Assembly: GCA_946616455.1 (NCBI GenBank) | Contig: CAMOIR010000002.1 | Location: 1-38,805, forward strand | Reading direction: 5' to 3' | Source of the DNA: an uncultured Candidatus Saccharibacteria bacterium | GTDB lineage: Bacteria > Patescibacteriota > Saccharimonadia > Saccharimonadales > Saccharimonadaceae | Length of the DNA stretch: 38,805 bases | Shown here: piece after piece, positions 23,271-33,104 of the stretch | Numbering within the stretch: the first letter of the stretch is position 1 | Layout of the letters: every line of letters begins with the position of its first letter | The notes under the pieces: generated by a model | What the model was told of the DNA's origin: nothing | Database searches by the model: none | The model's input: the letters and a program-made list of their open reading frames with translations, nothing else | Program-made: the position numbers and the translations under genes

Positions 23271-24002
23271 CTACTTATCAATCTTTACACGCTCATCCAT
23301 CAAACCGGAAATAAACGTGTCGGAGACGAAAGCTGTCCCACTGATAACAGCAAACTCAATAGCACAGTTTTCGACAACCGCATTTCCACGAATACTGACA
23401 TCATCATAAGTACGCGAATTGATGATTCTGGCGTTGCCGGAAAACAATCCACTAGAATCATCCGAATCAGTAGCTATATCAGAATTTTCCACCCAAACAT
23501 TGCCAGAAAAATGGCCACCATTAATACGTGAATTCCAAATTCTACTATTTCCTTCTATTTTGGTGTCATACACAATTTTCGTTCCCACGACAGATGCTGA
23601 CCCAGAAATATCTGTACCGCCATAGCTGTCAATTTCGCATTCACAAACATAGGAGTTACCATGAATCTTGCAATCTCCGTCGATGACGGAATCTACAATA
23701 CTGGCACTATTGAAGATCCTGGTTTTCATTCCCATTACTTCGGAACCAGGATAAACCCAACACGACCCTTCGTGAGAAAGGTTTTCCTCACATAGAATAT
23801 ATCCACCAAGATCGCCAGCTTTTACGTTTCCAAAGCTTCTTAACGCTCTAATTTGGTAAAGAGTAACCTCTTTTTTAGGTTCTTCTATGGATTCGTCGGT
23901 ACAGTCATAGTTGTCAAGTATGCTTTGAAAAGCCCATTCTAAGTGGCTTCGTACTTTAGTTTTACCAGTAAACTCATACTTTCTTTCCTTCAATTTTAGC
24001 AC
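23271..24002 (-). CDS. Left-handed beta-helix (hexapeptide-repeat-like) protein
   Basis: 243 aa. An N-terminal ~55 residues ending in YQIRALRSFGNVKAGDLGGYI lead into a long run of imperfect hexapeptide-like turns (NLSHEGSCWVYPGSEV, IHGNSYVCECEI, ISGSASVVGTKI, IEGNSRIWNSRI, IRGNAVVENCAI and so on). The combination of a RIRALRDFGDVKAGDLGG-type lead and NLSHEGNCWV is known from phage- and plasmid-associated beta-helix proteins of unknown function, so horizontal origin is possible. There are no catalytic residues of an acyltransferase. The GTG at 24002 opens the frame with GAAGGGA nearby; a TTG three codons later is an alternative. An extended -10 (TGC-TATAAT) lies at 24066-24071. It is divergent from obg. 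Confidence 0.82.
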   Translation of the reverse strand: MLKLKERKYEFTGKTKVRSHLEWAFQSILDNYDCTDESIEEPKKEVTLYQIRALRSFGNVKAGDLGGYILCEENLSHEGSCWVYPGSEVMGMKTRIFNSASIVDSVIDGDCKIHGNSYVCECEIDSYGGTDISGSASVVGTKIVYDTKIEGNSRIWNSRINGGHFSGNVWVENSDIATDSDDSSGLFSGNARIINSRTYDDVSIRGNAVVENCAIEFAVISGTAFVSDTFISGLMDERVKIDK

Positions 24003-24065
24003 TTCCCTTCTTCAAATATTAAAGTCCTATCAGATGTAAAAATTTGCAACTGATATATAATATAC

Positions 24066-24071
24066 ATTATA
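24066..24071 (-). promoter_or_regulatory. Extended -10 of the beta-helix gene
   Basis: TGC-TATAAT on the minus strand, about 63 nt before the start codon. Confidence 0.5.
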
Positions 24072-24104
24072 GCATAAACAGTATAATAAGTCAATACCAT
24101 ATAA

Positions 24105-25574
<1,470 letters not shown>

Positions 25575-25583
25575 GATTTTCAA

Positions 25584-25600
25584 GAGGGGCAACCCCTATT
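25584..25600. terminator. Weak hairpin between convergent obg and LysM-CHAP genes
   Basis: AGGGG and CCCCT form a short stem with a GCAA-like loop near 25584-25600. The following sequence is AT-rich without a clean U tract, so this is a weak call. Confidence 0.4.
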
Positions 25601-25670
25601 ATTACTTTAATCATTACAAAAAACACCACTCCATAATTAAGTCAATTTAACTCCGTTCTTGATACATCTA

Positions 25671-26759
25671 TTAATGGATATAGTTAAAGTTGCCGACGTA
25701 TCCAGCAGGAATCGTAGCACGAATCACGCGACCAGGTACATATCCATAGTTCATTTCGGTAACAACAATCGAGCCATCAGGATTAACGGATTCAACATAT
25801 CCTACATGGCCTACCCAACCAGAGTCGGTTTGAAAAATCGCACCAGCAGATGGCGTATGGTCCACTAGTACACCATGATTTCTAGCTGAATCATCCCAAT
25901 AGTTTGCGTTACCCATGACACCTATTGCGACTAAATCTGGACGCATATGGGAAGCCCAATCCACACATTGACCATAGCCGATAGAATAATAACCAACTAC
26001 TTGAATGTTTTGACGTTCAGAGGTATTACCAAGGTAGGTATACGTACTAGTATAGGTTGGACGAGTTACTACAGGAGGAACATATTCCGGGCGTTCGGTT
26101 TCTGGCAAAGAACCATCTTTAATAATAATTTTAGCCCCCTCAGACAATCCTGAAACCTCTAAATCGTTCAAGGCAATTATTTCTTCAGCATTTGAACCGT
26201 ACTTCTCAACAATCGACTCTACCGTATCATCCGATTTTACGGTATATACTATACCTGGAGTACTGGGGATGTAAAGCAATGTACCAGCGGCAACATCAGT
26301 AGTTTTAAGATTATTTGACCAACGCAACTGGTCTGAAGACACACCGTATTTTGAAGCAATCGTATCAATGTTTTCACCGTCTTTTACGGTATATTCAACT
26401 ACACCACGTGATGCGGCAATGTTTGTGAGGCTTGGTTTCTCGAGCTTACCTGCAGTTGAAGTCTGCCCAGAATCATACATTGTGGTAGTAATGACATAGT
26501 TTGAAGCCACGTCTGTTGCACTAGCTAAACCAAGAGCATCGGATAAATCTGCTACTACGTATAGTTCTGAAAGCTGATCTACAGATATATTGAAATCATT
26601 GGCTGCAAAAGAATCCAAGCTAAGATTGACCTCTGAAGTTTTTTTATCAATTGAACCCAAGAATACGAGTAGCAAAGTCAAAAATCCCACCAAAAAGTAC
26701 GGCAAAACCTGTCTTAGGTGCTTATAGCTATTATTTCTTCGTGTTCTTTTTTTTCTCAT
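25671..26759 (-). CDS. Secreted LysM-CHAP peptidoglycan hydrolase
   Basis: 362 aa. After a basic start (MRKKRTRRNN) comes a signal/anchor helix at about residues 18-36. Two LysM domains (about 128-170 and 174-215, each with a YTVK start) bind glycan chains. The C-terminal CHAP domain is marked by YGQCVDWASHMRPD, with the catalytic Cys, and VGHVGYVESV, with the catalytic His; it should cleave peptide bonds in peptidoglycan. The ATG overlaps the stop of the RuvX-MltG gene by 4 nt, so it is translationally coupled to a second wall enzyme. In an episymbiont it could serve wall remodelling or attack on the host wall; the second idea is inference. Confidence 0.9.
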   Translation of the reverse strand: MRKKRTRRNNSYKHLRQVLPYFLVGFLTLLLVFLGSIDKKTSEVNLSLDSFAANDFNISVDQLSELYVVADLSDALGLASATDVASNYVITTTMYDSGQTSTAGKLEKPSLTNIAASRGVVEYTVKDGENIDTIASKYGVSSDQLRWSNNLKTTDVAAGTLLYIPSTPGIVYTVKSDDTVESIVEKYGSNAEEIIALNDLEVSGLSEGAKIIIKDGSLPETERPEYVPPVVTRPTYTSTYTYLGNTSERQNIQVVGYYSIGYGQCVDWASHMRPDLVAIGVMGNANYWDDSARNHGVLVDHTPSAGAIFQTDSGWVGHVGYVESVNPDGSIVVTEMNYGYVPGRVIRATIPAGYVGNFNYIH

Positions 26760-28234
26760 AACGAAACGTTACAGAGCTTCTGGCAATGGCTGTAAATGTT
26801 CTGGTTATGCTCAGACTCTGTATAACCATAATACATCATACCATCGTCTCCTGTCAAGAAGTAAAGATAAGCCGTATCACTTGGCTCCGCTACAGCAAGT
26901 AACGCAGAGAGTCCAGGATTTGCGATTGGTCCACATGGCAACCCACTATATATTCTCGTATTATAACAAGAATCTACCTGTAATGCTGCCATATTATCAG
27001 TATAAATAGTCCGACTAGGATCAACCGTATCTAGCGCATATGATACCGTCACATCGCTCCCTAGAAGCATACCATTAGATAAACGTGATAAAAAAACTTG
27101 AGCTACAGTGGGTTGATCTGGGGGTGAAGCTTCTTTTTGTACTATGGAAGCAAGAGTAATTCCCTCAAATAGTGAAAGTCCCAAGTTGGAATACCTCTTT
27201 TCTAGATCATTCTCCTTTACAACTTTATCCATTTCGCTGAGAAATACCTCCAAAATTTCGCTCACCGTACTATCGCTATAAAAATTGTGGGTTTCCGGAT
27301 ATAAAAACCCCTCCAAAGTAGCTCTCTCTGGTCGGTTTTTTAAAAAACTATAGTTATACTGTGCCTTAAAAGCACTGTCAATTTCAGTTTCGGTGTAGTT
27401 TGCGAGTTTTTCTTCGCTTTCTGGATTGGTATTGCGATCTAGCTCTAAAAGATGCTTTTTGATATCATAAATTGTTTCACCAGGACGAATTGTAAAATCA
27501 AAAGTACTAGCCGTCATTGCAGCCTCTTGTCGAGCGTATTCTTCAGCACGCTCCTTTGCTTTTATGTCTTTATACCACAATACTCCACCAGTAGCTAGTA
27601 ATCCAATTACTACGAGAATTATTAGGCCTGTAATAAGTTTTGTTGCTGTTTTCATTCTGTGTTTTACCTTTTTTGTATTAAGTTTTACCTTGTCTGCTTC
27701 CTTTTTTGTAAGAGAAGAAACTGTTTCTCCCGCGTCCAAAACTGCCGAGCGCATCCCATTAACCATTCCATGAACACCGGATACTTCTTGGCTAGAAGAC
27801 TCGCTGCTATTTTTTTCTTGTAGGCTTGACGTGTTGCTTAAGCCCTCCATAAAATCCTGGAGGATTATAGAAGCAGCTTCTGCATCGATTTCACCTTTTT
27901 CATACCCTTTGTTACGTTGCTTTAGGCGTTCTTCTGCTACAACGGATGTAAGGGATTCGTCTTGGAACTTAATTCTAGCCCCAGGGATTTTTTCTGTCAT
28001 AACCTTAGCAAAGTTTCTCACATAAAGAGACTGTGCCGTCTCGTTACCAGAATTACTTCTTGGTAAACCTAACACAAAAAGATTTGTGCTATTAATTCTG
28101 GCTAATTTGGCGATTTCCTGCCATTCTGAGCCATCCACGTTAATATACCCTATTGGTATCGCAATACGTGTAGAAGAATCAGCCTTGGCTACGCCAATAC
28201 GTTTTTCGCCCACATCTAGCCCTAAAACTCGCAT
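26756..28234 (-). CDS. Fusion of RuvX (YqgF) nuclease domain and MltG endolytic transglycosylase
   Basis: 492 aa in one uninterrupted frame. Residues 1-135 are a full RuvX/YqgF domain: VLGLDVGEKRIGVA, VLGLPRSNSG and FQDESLTSVVAEERL with the RNase H-fold acidic residues. A ~60-residue linker and one membrane helix (about 197-217) follow. Residues 230-490 are MltG: EGFLYPETHNF, ASIVQKEA with the catalytic Glu, SGLPCGPIANPG. RuvX acts on pre-16S rRNA or Holliday junctions in the cytoplasm; MltG cleaves nascent glycan outside. The topology (N in, C out) keeps each domain where it works. Separate ruvX and mltG genes are neighbours in many bacteria, which explains the fusion. It overlaps the CHAP gene downstream. 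Confidence 0.92.
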   Translation of the reverse strand: MRVLGLDVGEKRIGVAKADSSTRIAIPIGYINVDGSEWQEIAKLARINSTNLFVLGLPRSNSGNETAQSLYVRNFAKVMTEKIPGARIKFQDESLTSVVAEERLKQRNKGYEKGEIDAEAASIILQDFMEGLSNTSSLQEKNSSESSSQEVSGVHGMVNGMRSAVLDAGETVSSLTKKEADKVKLNTKKVKHRMKTATKLITGLIILVVIGLLATGGVLWYKDIKAKERAEEYARQEAAMTASTFDFTIRPGETIYDIKKHLLELDRNTNPESEEKLANYTETEIDSAFKAQYNYSFLKNRPERATLEGFLYPETHNFYSDSTVSEILEVFLSEMDKVVKENDLEKRYSNLGLSLFEGITLASIVQKEASPPDQPTVAQVFLSRLSNGMLLGSDVTVSYALDTVDPSRTIYTDNMAALQVDSCYNTRIYSGLPCGPIANPGLSALLAVAEPSDTAYLYFLTGDDGMMYYGYTESEHNQNIYSHCQKLCNVSL

Positions 28235-28267
28235 TAACCCTCTCTTTACAAATAATTTTAATTGATA

Positions 28268-30112
28268 TTATTCTTTTTTCTCATCAGATGATTCTTGTTT
28301 ATCTTTATCTTCGTCTTCATTTTCATCATCATTTTTTTGATTGATAGAATTTCCTTCTTGGTCCTTAACCTCTAAAATTACAGTAATTTTATTAGAATCA
28401 CCTGGCACAGAGGTTACCCAAGGGAATGATTTATCAATTGTAACCGAAGTGACACCATCAATATCTTTCAAATCGTGCTGGACTTCACCTAGTCCTTTAC
28501 CCATAGACTTTTCGACTACAGAGTTTTCGGTGATTTTTGGGCCAGTATTGTAGGATGTTTTGAGCTTACCAGTGTATCCATCGCTAGTTTGAGCGAAGTT
28601 CTCAATAAATGGATTCTTGATTTCATATATTTTTTGGGAATCGCTTACATTTGCCTTTTTGGTAATAAACTCTTCAACCTTAGTCTTATCTATTACGAAT
28701 ACCGAAGTCACGGTAACAGCCTTTAATGTAGGTTTAACTCCATCTTTTACTTCTTCGCCCACCTTCGGCGTAGACTCGGCATCAGAAGTAGACTGCTTCA
28801 TGCTCGAATCAATAATCATAGCATTCTCACCCAATTGTTCTAAGAGTTTTGCCTTACTTTCTTCAAGATTTGCACCAGCAAGCTGCGATTTAGCATTATC
28901 TATATCTGATTGCTGTACAATCAGAATTTCCTCATCTGAACCTCCGGTCATTGGCTTATCTGTATAGACGCTCACGTCTGCTGTAGTATTCCAACCAACA
29001 TCAGTGGCAGCAATATTATATTTAGCACCTGGCGCCTCAGCGGTTACCTCGATTTTGGCATAAATATGACACCCTTTAGTTTTAAATTCCTCCCTGGTGG
29101 TAGAACTGTCAATATTGGCACAAACACTATCATCATCTCCGTCATAAGACATCGTTACACTACGATTTGCAATATAAGTTAAACCATTATTTGTAAAAGT
29201 ATCACCAGCCTGCACGACTTTTGTACCGCCTCGATAGGACAATTTGGCTAGTACCATTACTTCACCGTGGGCCTTTTCGCCAACATTTTTTTTGCCAGTA
29301 GCTTCGAATTCAACCTCTTCTTTTGTTTCTACTTTCTTTTCTTCTAAATAAAATTTCCCAATATCGGCATTTTCTTCGCTCAAATTGGTCGTAAATGTGA
29401 TTGGCTCGGAAAAATTATTAGCCGTTGTCTTGATGCCGACAGTGATTGTGACGGCTGGAGCGATTACAAATGCCCATACTAAGACACCAATTAACGCCAC
29501 GCCACAGACTACTAAAGCGATTGAACGCTTTTTGTTGCCTGTAAACCACCCAACCAACCCACTTTTGATGGCGGAGTGATCTTTCTTATTGCTTTTCTTT
29601 TTAGCGACAGGTTTTTCCTCTTCTTTATCCTCCTTATCATCATCTTCTTCTTCACCATTCTCGTCCTCTTCATCGGCATCATCCTCGGTATTGTCTTCAG
29701 TTTCATTATCCTTTGTCTCGGCTCCTTCTTCGTCCGAACCAGGTTCCGACTCCTCACTCTCTTCATTTTCCGAATCATCATATTCATCATCATTGTTTAG
29801 CGTCTCCCTGGAAACCGTTTCTATATCAGACTCAATTGTAGGGATTGAAGGTGCAGACTGTAAATTTTTTGCTACAGGTAACTTGGTGGCTGCAGCGAGC
29901 TTGCTAATCGAAGGGTCGGCAGTGACTAGGACTACGTTTTTGCTTGCACTCATTCCTGTCTTAGCAATCAGCTTGATATTCACTACACTTCTAAAGACAC
30001 CAGCTTTTTTCGGTGGCACCAAAGCCACGATTTTTGACTTTGAGTTTTCGATTTTCGTGATGATGTCAGTAATGTCATCATCTGGCTCAATATAAATCAC
30101 GTCTTTATTCAT
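28268..30112 (-). CDS. Large membrane-anchored protein with acidic linker, unknown function
   Basis: 614 aa from MNKDVIYIEP at 30112, chosen because TATATT ends 6 nt upstream. The first ~95 residues (VIYIEPDDDITDIITKIENS, then KIVALVPPK, VNIKLIAKTG, KNVVLVTADPSI) form a Rossmann-like alpha/beta domain. Next come ~80 very acidic residues, a KKKSNKK patch, and one membrane helix (about 198-220). The ~390-residue outer part contains repeated strand motifs (GEKAHGEVMVLAKLSYRGGT, QAGDTFTNNGLTYI) resembling domains that automated pipelines sometimes call baseplate J-like. The C-terminus is again D/E/K-rich. It heads the envelope operon with RuvX-MltG and LysM-CHAP, so a role in wall growth or a surface machine is plausible. 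Confidence 0.78.
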   Translation of the reverse strand: MNKDVIYIEPDDDITDIITKIENSKSKIVALVPPKKAGVFRSVVNIKLIAKTGMSASKNVVLVTADPSISKLAAATKLPVAKNLQSAPSIPTIESDIETVSRETLNNDDEYDDSENEESEESEPGSDEEGAETKDNETEDNTEDDADEEDENGEEEDDDKEDKEEEKPVAKKKSNKKDHSAIKSGLVGWFTGNKKRSIALVVCGVALIGVLVWAFVIAPAVTITVGIKTTANNFSEPITFTTNLSEENADIGKFYLEEKKVETKEEVEFEATGKKNVGEKAHGEVMVLAKLSYRGGTKVVQAGDTFTNNGLTYIANRSVTMSYDGDDDSVCANIDSSTTREEFKTKGCHIYAKIEVTAEAPGAKYNIAATDVGWNTTADVSVYTDKPMTGGSDEEILIVQQSDIDNAKSQLAGANLEESKAKLLEQLGENAMIIDSSMKQSTSDAESTPKVGEEVKDGVKPTLKAVTVTSVFVIDKTKVEEFITKKANVSDSQKIYEIKNPFIENFAQTSDGYTGKLKTSYNTGPKITENSVVEKSMGKGLGEVQHDLKDIDGVTSVTIDKSFPWVTSVPGDSNKITVILEVKDQEGNSINQKNDDENEDEDKDKQESSDEKKE

Positions 30113-30118
30113 ATATAA

Positions 30119-30152
30119 AATATACCACATTTTGTTGAGCTTGTGTTAAAAT
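30119..30152. promoter_or_regulatory. Divergent leaderless promoters of the anchored-protein operon and the histidine kinase
   Basis: The minus strand has TGG-TATATT (box 30119-30124), 6 nt from the ATG at 30112. The plus strand has TGT-TAAAAT (box 30147-30152), 9 nt from the ATG at 30162. The two start codons are only 49 bp apart and the promoters face away from each other, so they may compete for polymerase. Neither gene has an SD. Confidence 0.55.
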
Positions 30153-30161
30153 TATTAGTAG

Positions 30162-31787
30162 ATGGAATTATTTAAACGTAAAAAATCAACAAATGACAAA
30201 GCGACTGATTCCGCCAAAGACAACAAACTTGCAGAAGTCGCCCTTAATACCATCCATGACGGTATTATTATCATTGATAAAAATGGCGTAATTAAATTCA
30301 TTAATCCAGCAGCCATCAGAATGACCGACTGTCAGTCGGATAAACAAGCCCTTGGTTTGGATTACGGTCTCATTATCAGGCTAGAATCCAAAGATGGAAA
30401 CGCTTTATCCGATCAAGAGAATCCTCTCATCCAAGCTATTCAATCCAACCAAGCTTTAGATGGCCATCAATGTGTTCTAATCGCAAACAAATCCGATAAG
30501 CATATCCCCATTTCGCTTTCAGTCCTATCGGTTGATGGATTATCGCAAGATCGCGTCATTGTTTTTCGTGATATTTCAAAAGAACTTAAAGAAGAAGGTG
30601 AGCAAGCAGAATTCATATCTACAGCATCACATGAGATGCGTACTCCAGTTGCTACGATTGATGGCTATCTTTCCCTAGCTGTCAATCCGCAAACTGCCAC
30701 TATCGATGAGCGTGCTAGAGGTTATCTTGAAGCAGCCCAAGCCGCCTCAAAACATCTTGGAAAACTTTTCCAGGATCTTTTGGATGTTACCAAACTAGAT
30801 GATGGCCACATTAAACCTAAGTTCCGTCCAGCCGAGATGGTTAGCCTCACCAAAACTATTTTCAATAATTATATTTCCAAAGCACAGGAGCTTAAGATTA
30901 CTTATACATTCGGCTCAGAAGAACAATCATTCGGCGGTGGTAGACAACTCGGCCAGGTAGTATATGGTTATGTTGATACGGATTTCATGCAAGAGATTTT
31001 AAGCAATCTTATTGATAACGCCCTTAAATACACTCCTTCTGGTGGCTCAGTTTACGTCAATGTACGTGGTGATGGTGATCGAGTCCTCATTAATGTTACT
31101 GATACCGGCATAGGTATTTCTGCTGATGATTTGACTCATATCTTCCAGAAATTCTATCGTTCTGACAATTCTGACACGCGCACGATTGGCGGCACCGGAT
31201 TGGGGCTTTACATAGTAAAACAACGCGTTGAGTCGATGGGCGGCAAAGTATGGGCCGAATCTGCCTTTGGTGATGGCTCTACCTTCTACGTGTCCTTGCC
31301 GAGACTCAGTAACGAAGAATACGAAAAACGCATGATTGCATTCAATAATCAAATGATGCAAGAACAAAACACATTATCTGCTGCTCCGTCTACCCCTCCT
31401 ACTTCCATGCCTTCTCCTGCACCCGCTGCTACTGCACCCATCTCTTCTACTCCTTTGCCTACTTCTGTGCCTTCTTCTACTCCTTTGCCTACTTCTGCGC
31501 CTTCTTCTACGTCTGCCACTGCTCCTGCACCAGCCACGGTGCCCACTTCAACTCAGGCGTCTACTCCAGTTCCTGGCTCTGTTCAAAACTCAGCATCAAC
31601 TCCTGTAGCCCCAGCACCAACCCAAATAGCCACAACACCTACGCAAGCACCTGCCCAAGTGTCAGCTCCAATTCCCATGCCTCCCCCGGATCCTGTTCCT
31701 ACCTTAGCATCTGCCCCACCGGCAGCACCAAAGCTAGTAACGCAACCAAACCAAATCGATATTAAACTAAACGGAGAAACAAAATGA
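30162..31787 (+). CDS. Soluble PAS-sensor histidine kinase with a Pro/Ala/Thr-rich tail
   Basis: 541 aa without any membrane segment. A PAS domain spans about residues 22-138 (TIHDGIIIIDKNGVIKFINPAA). The dimerisation/phosphoacceptor domain has His157 in STASHEMRTPVATIDGYLS. The HATPase domain shows the N box SNLIDNALKYTP, G1 DTGIGIS, the F box and G2 GGTGLGLYIVK. It should autophosphorylate in response to a cytoplasmic signal and pass phosphate to the response regulator, whose ATG overlaps its stop by 4 nt. The last ~130 residues are low-complexity Pro/Ala/Ser/Thr, including two copies of a 10-residue repeat. The signal is unknown. Confidence 0.93.
   Translation: MELFKRKKSTNDKATDSAKDNKLAEVALNTIHDGIIIIDKNGVIKFINPAAIRMTDCQSDKQALGLDYGLIIRLESKDGNALSDQENPLIQAIQSNQALDGHQCVLIANKSDKHIPISLSVLSVDGLSQDRVIVFRDISKELKEEGEQAEFISTASHEMRTPVATIDGYLSLAVNPQTATIDERARGYLEAAQAASKHLGKLFQDLLDVTKLDDGHIKPKFRPAEMVSLTKTIFNNYISKAQELKITYTFGSEEQSFGGGRQLGQVVYGYVDTDFMQEILSNLIDNALKYTPSGGSVYVNVRGDGDRVLINVTDTGIGISADDLTHIFQKFYRSDNSDTRTIGGTGLGLYIVKQRVESMGGKVWAESAFGDGSTFYVSLPRLSNEEYEKRMIAFNNQMMQEQNTLSAAPSTPPTSMPSPAPAATAPISSTPLPTSVPSSTPLPTSAPSSTSATAPAPATVPTSTQASTPVPGSVQNSASTPVAPAPTQIATTPTQAPAQVSAPIPMPPPDPVPTLASAPPAAPKLVTQPNQIDIKLNGETK
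31443..31512 (+). repeat. 30-bp tandem repeat in the kinase tail
   Basis: A 30-bp unit encoding SSTPLPTSVP/SSTPLPTSAP occurs twice and starts a third time. In-frame length variation between strains would be expected. Confidence 0.75.
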
Positions 31788-32347
31788 GCAAAGTAATGGT
31801 GGTAGAAGATGACGCAAATCTACGCGAAATATACAGTATTAGAATTACCGCAGAAGGCTATGATGTTGTATCTGCTGGGGATGGCGAAGAAGCTCTCGCA
31901 GTAGCCGTCAAGGAAAAGCCGGATCTTATTCTGTCTGATGTTATGATGCCAAAGATTTCTGGTTTTGATATGCTAGACATTTTGCGCTCTACGCCAGAAA
32001 CCAAAGATATTAAAGTAGTAATGATGACGGCCCTTTCAGGCGACGACCAAAGACTAAGAGGTGAAAGGCTTGGCGCTGATAGGTATCTTGTTAAATCTCA
32101 AGTTGGTATTGAAGATGTAGTAAATACCATACATGATGTTTTAGGTGACAAAGTTGCACAAGCACCTGCTACGGAAACCGTAGCACCGACGACATCGTCG
32201 TCCAACCAGGCTCCAACTCCTACCCCTACCCAAGGAGCCGCCATTGCGCCTCCAGTAGATGCCTCCTCGCTCACTGCATCCCCCGTTACGCCATCTGTCG
32301 AACCATCCCAACCTCAGGCAAACTATGGACCAAACAATCAGGCTTAA
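31784..32347 (+). CDS. Single-domain response regulator with a disordered tail
   Basis: 187 aa. The receiver domain (residues 1-~122) has the acidic pair VVEDD, phosphoacceptor Asp52 in LILSDVMMP, the Thr of MMTAL and the Lys of YLVKSQ, so it should be functional. No DNA-binding or enzymatic output domain follows; instead there is a ~65-residue Pro/Thr/Ala/Ser-rich tail similar in composition to the partner kinase's tail. Output is therefore probably by protein contact. It overlaps the kinase by 4 nt and the pseudouridine synthase by 23 bp. Confidence 0.93.
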   Translation: MSKVMVVEDDANLREIYSIRITAEGYDVVSAGDGEEALAVAVKEKPDLILSDVMMPKISGFDMLDILRSTPETKDIKVVMMTALSGDDQRLRGERLGADRYLVKSQVGIEDVVNTIHDVLGDKVAQAPATETVAPTTSSSNQAPTPTPTQGAAIAPPVDASSLTASPVTPSVEPSQPQANYGPNNQA

Positions 32348-33035
32348 TAAATTTCTCGCCGAAAGACTTGGCGTATCGCGTCGTGAAGCAGACGAGTTGA
32401 TAGCTGCTGGCAAAATTACGATAGACGGCAAAACCGCTATTCTAGGTGCCAGAATACCGCAACTAACAGATGTTGATATTGACAAACTACCAAAAGTATG
32501 CTATAATAACAAAACTATACCATTTGAAACAAAATATACCTACCTAGCTTTCAATAAACCAGTAGGGTATGTTTGTTCTAGAAGGTCTCAAGGTTCTTCC
32601 CCAACCATTTACGATATTTTACCCAAGAAATACCATCATCTAAAAACCGTTGGCAGACTCGACAAAGATTCATCAGGTTTGATTCTGCTTACCAATGATG
32701 GTGATTTTGCCTACCAAATGACTCACCCCAAGTTTCGCAAAACCAAAGTCTACGAAGTTGAGCTCGATAGACCTTTAGAACCATTACACCAACAAATAAT
32801 CTCCGACTACGGCGTTATGCTTGATGATGGGCCTAGCCGTTTTAAAGTTTTAAAGAAAGAGCAAGTATCCCCCATTGTCTATTTAGTGACGCTGACTGAG
32901 GGCCGTAACCGTCAAATTCGTCGCACTTTTTTAGCTCTTGGCTATAAAGTCACTAGACTTCATCGTACTAATTTCGGAAAATATGAACTCAGTAATCTTC
33001 CAGCTGGCAAATATCAAGTCATAGAACAAAACTAA
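32325..33035 (+). CDS. RsuA/RluB-type pseudouridine synthase
   Basis: 236 aa from MDQTIRLNKFL at 32325; an earlier in-frame ATG lies deep inside the response regulator and would add only Pro-rich out-of-family residues. An S4 RNA-binding domain (about 4-60) precedes the catalytic domain with GRLDKDSSGLILLTNDGDFA, whose Asp is the nucleophile, and EGRNRQIRR near the end. Members modify single uridines in 16S or 23S rRNA (RsuA U516, RluB U2605, RluE/F others); which one cannot be told. It is translationally linked to the response regulator. Confidence 0.92.
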   Translation: MDQTIRLNKFLAERLGVSRREADELIAAGKITIDGKTAILGARIPQLTDVDIDKLPKVCYNNKTIPFETKYTYLAFNKPVGYVCSRRSQGSSPTIYDILPKKYHHLKTVGRLDKDSSGLILLTNDGDFAYQMTHPKFRKTKVYEVELDRPLEPLHQQIISDYGVMLDDGPSRFKVLKKEQVSPIVYLVTLTEGRNRQIRRTFLALGYKVTRLHRTNFGKYELSNLPAGKYQVIEQN

Positions 33036-33089
33036 ACCTTCCTGCATAAACATACCAGCCTTTCTTTTTCGAAAGAAAAGCTCAGACTG

Positions 33090-33098
33090 TGTTATAAT
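33090..33098 (+). promoter_or_regulatory. Extended -10 of the FtsA-like gene, leaderless
   Basis: TGT-TATAAT followed by AGAACC and the ATG at 33105. No SD. Confidence 0.62.
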
Positions 33099-33104
33099 AG
33101 AACC

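Noticed and set aside
29500-30095. Plus-strand Ser-rich and Phe/Ile-rich frames opposite the anchored protein
   Set aside because: They are mirror frames of its Asp/Glu/Lys-rich linker and have no ribosome site.
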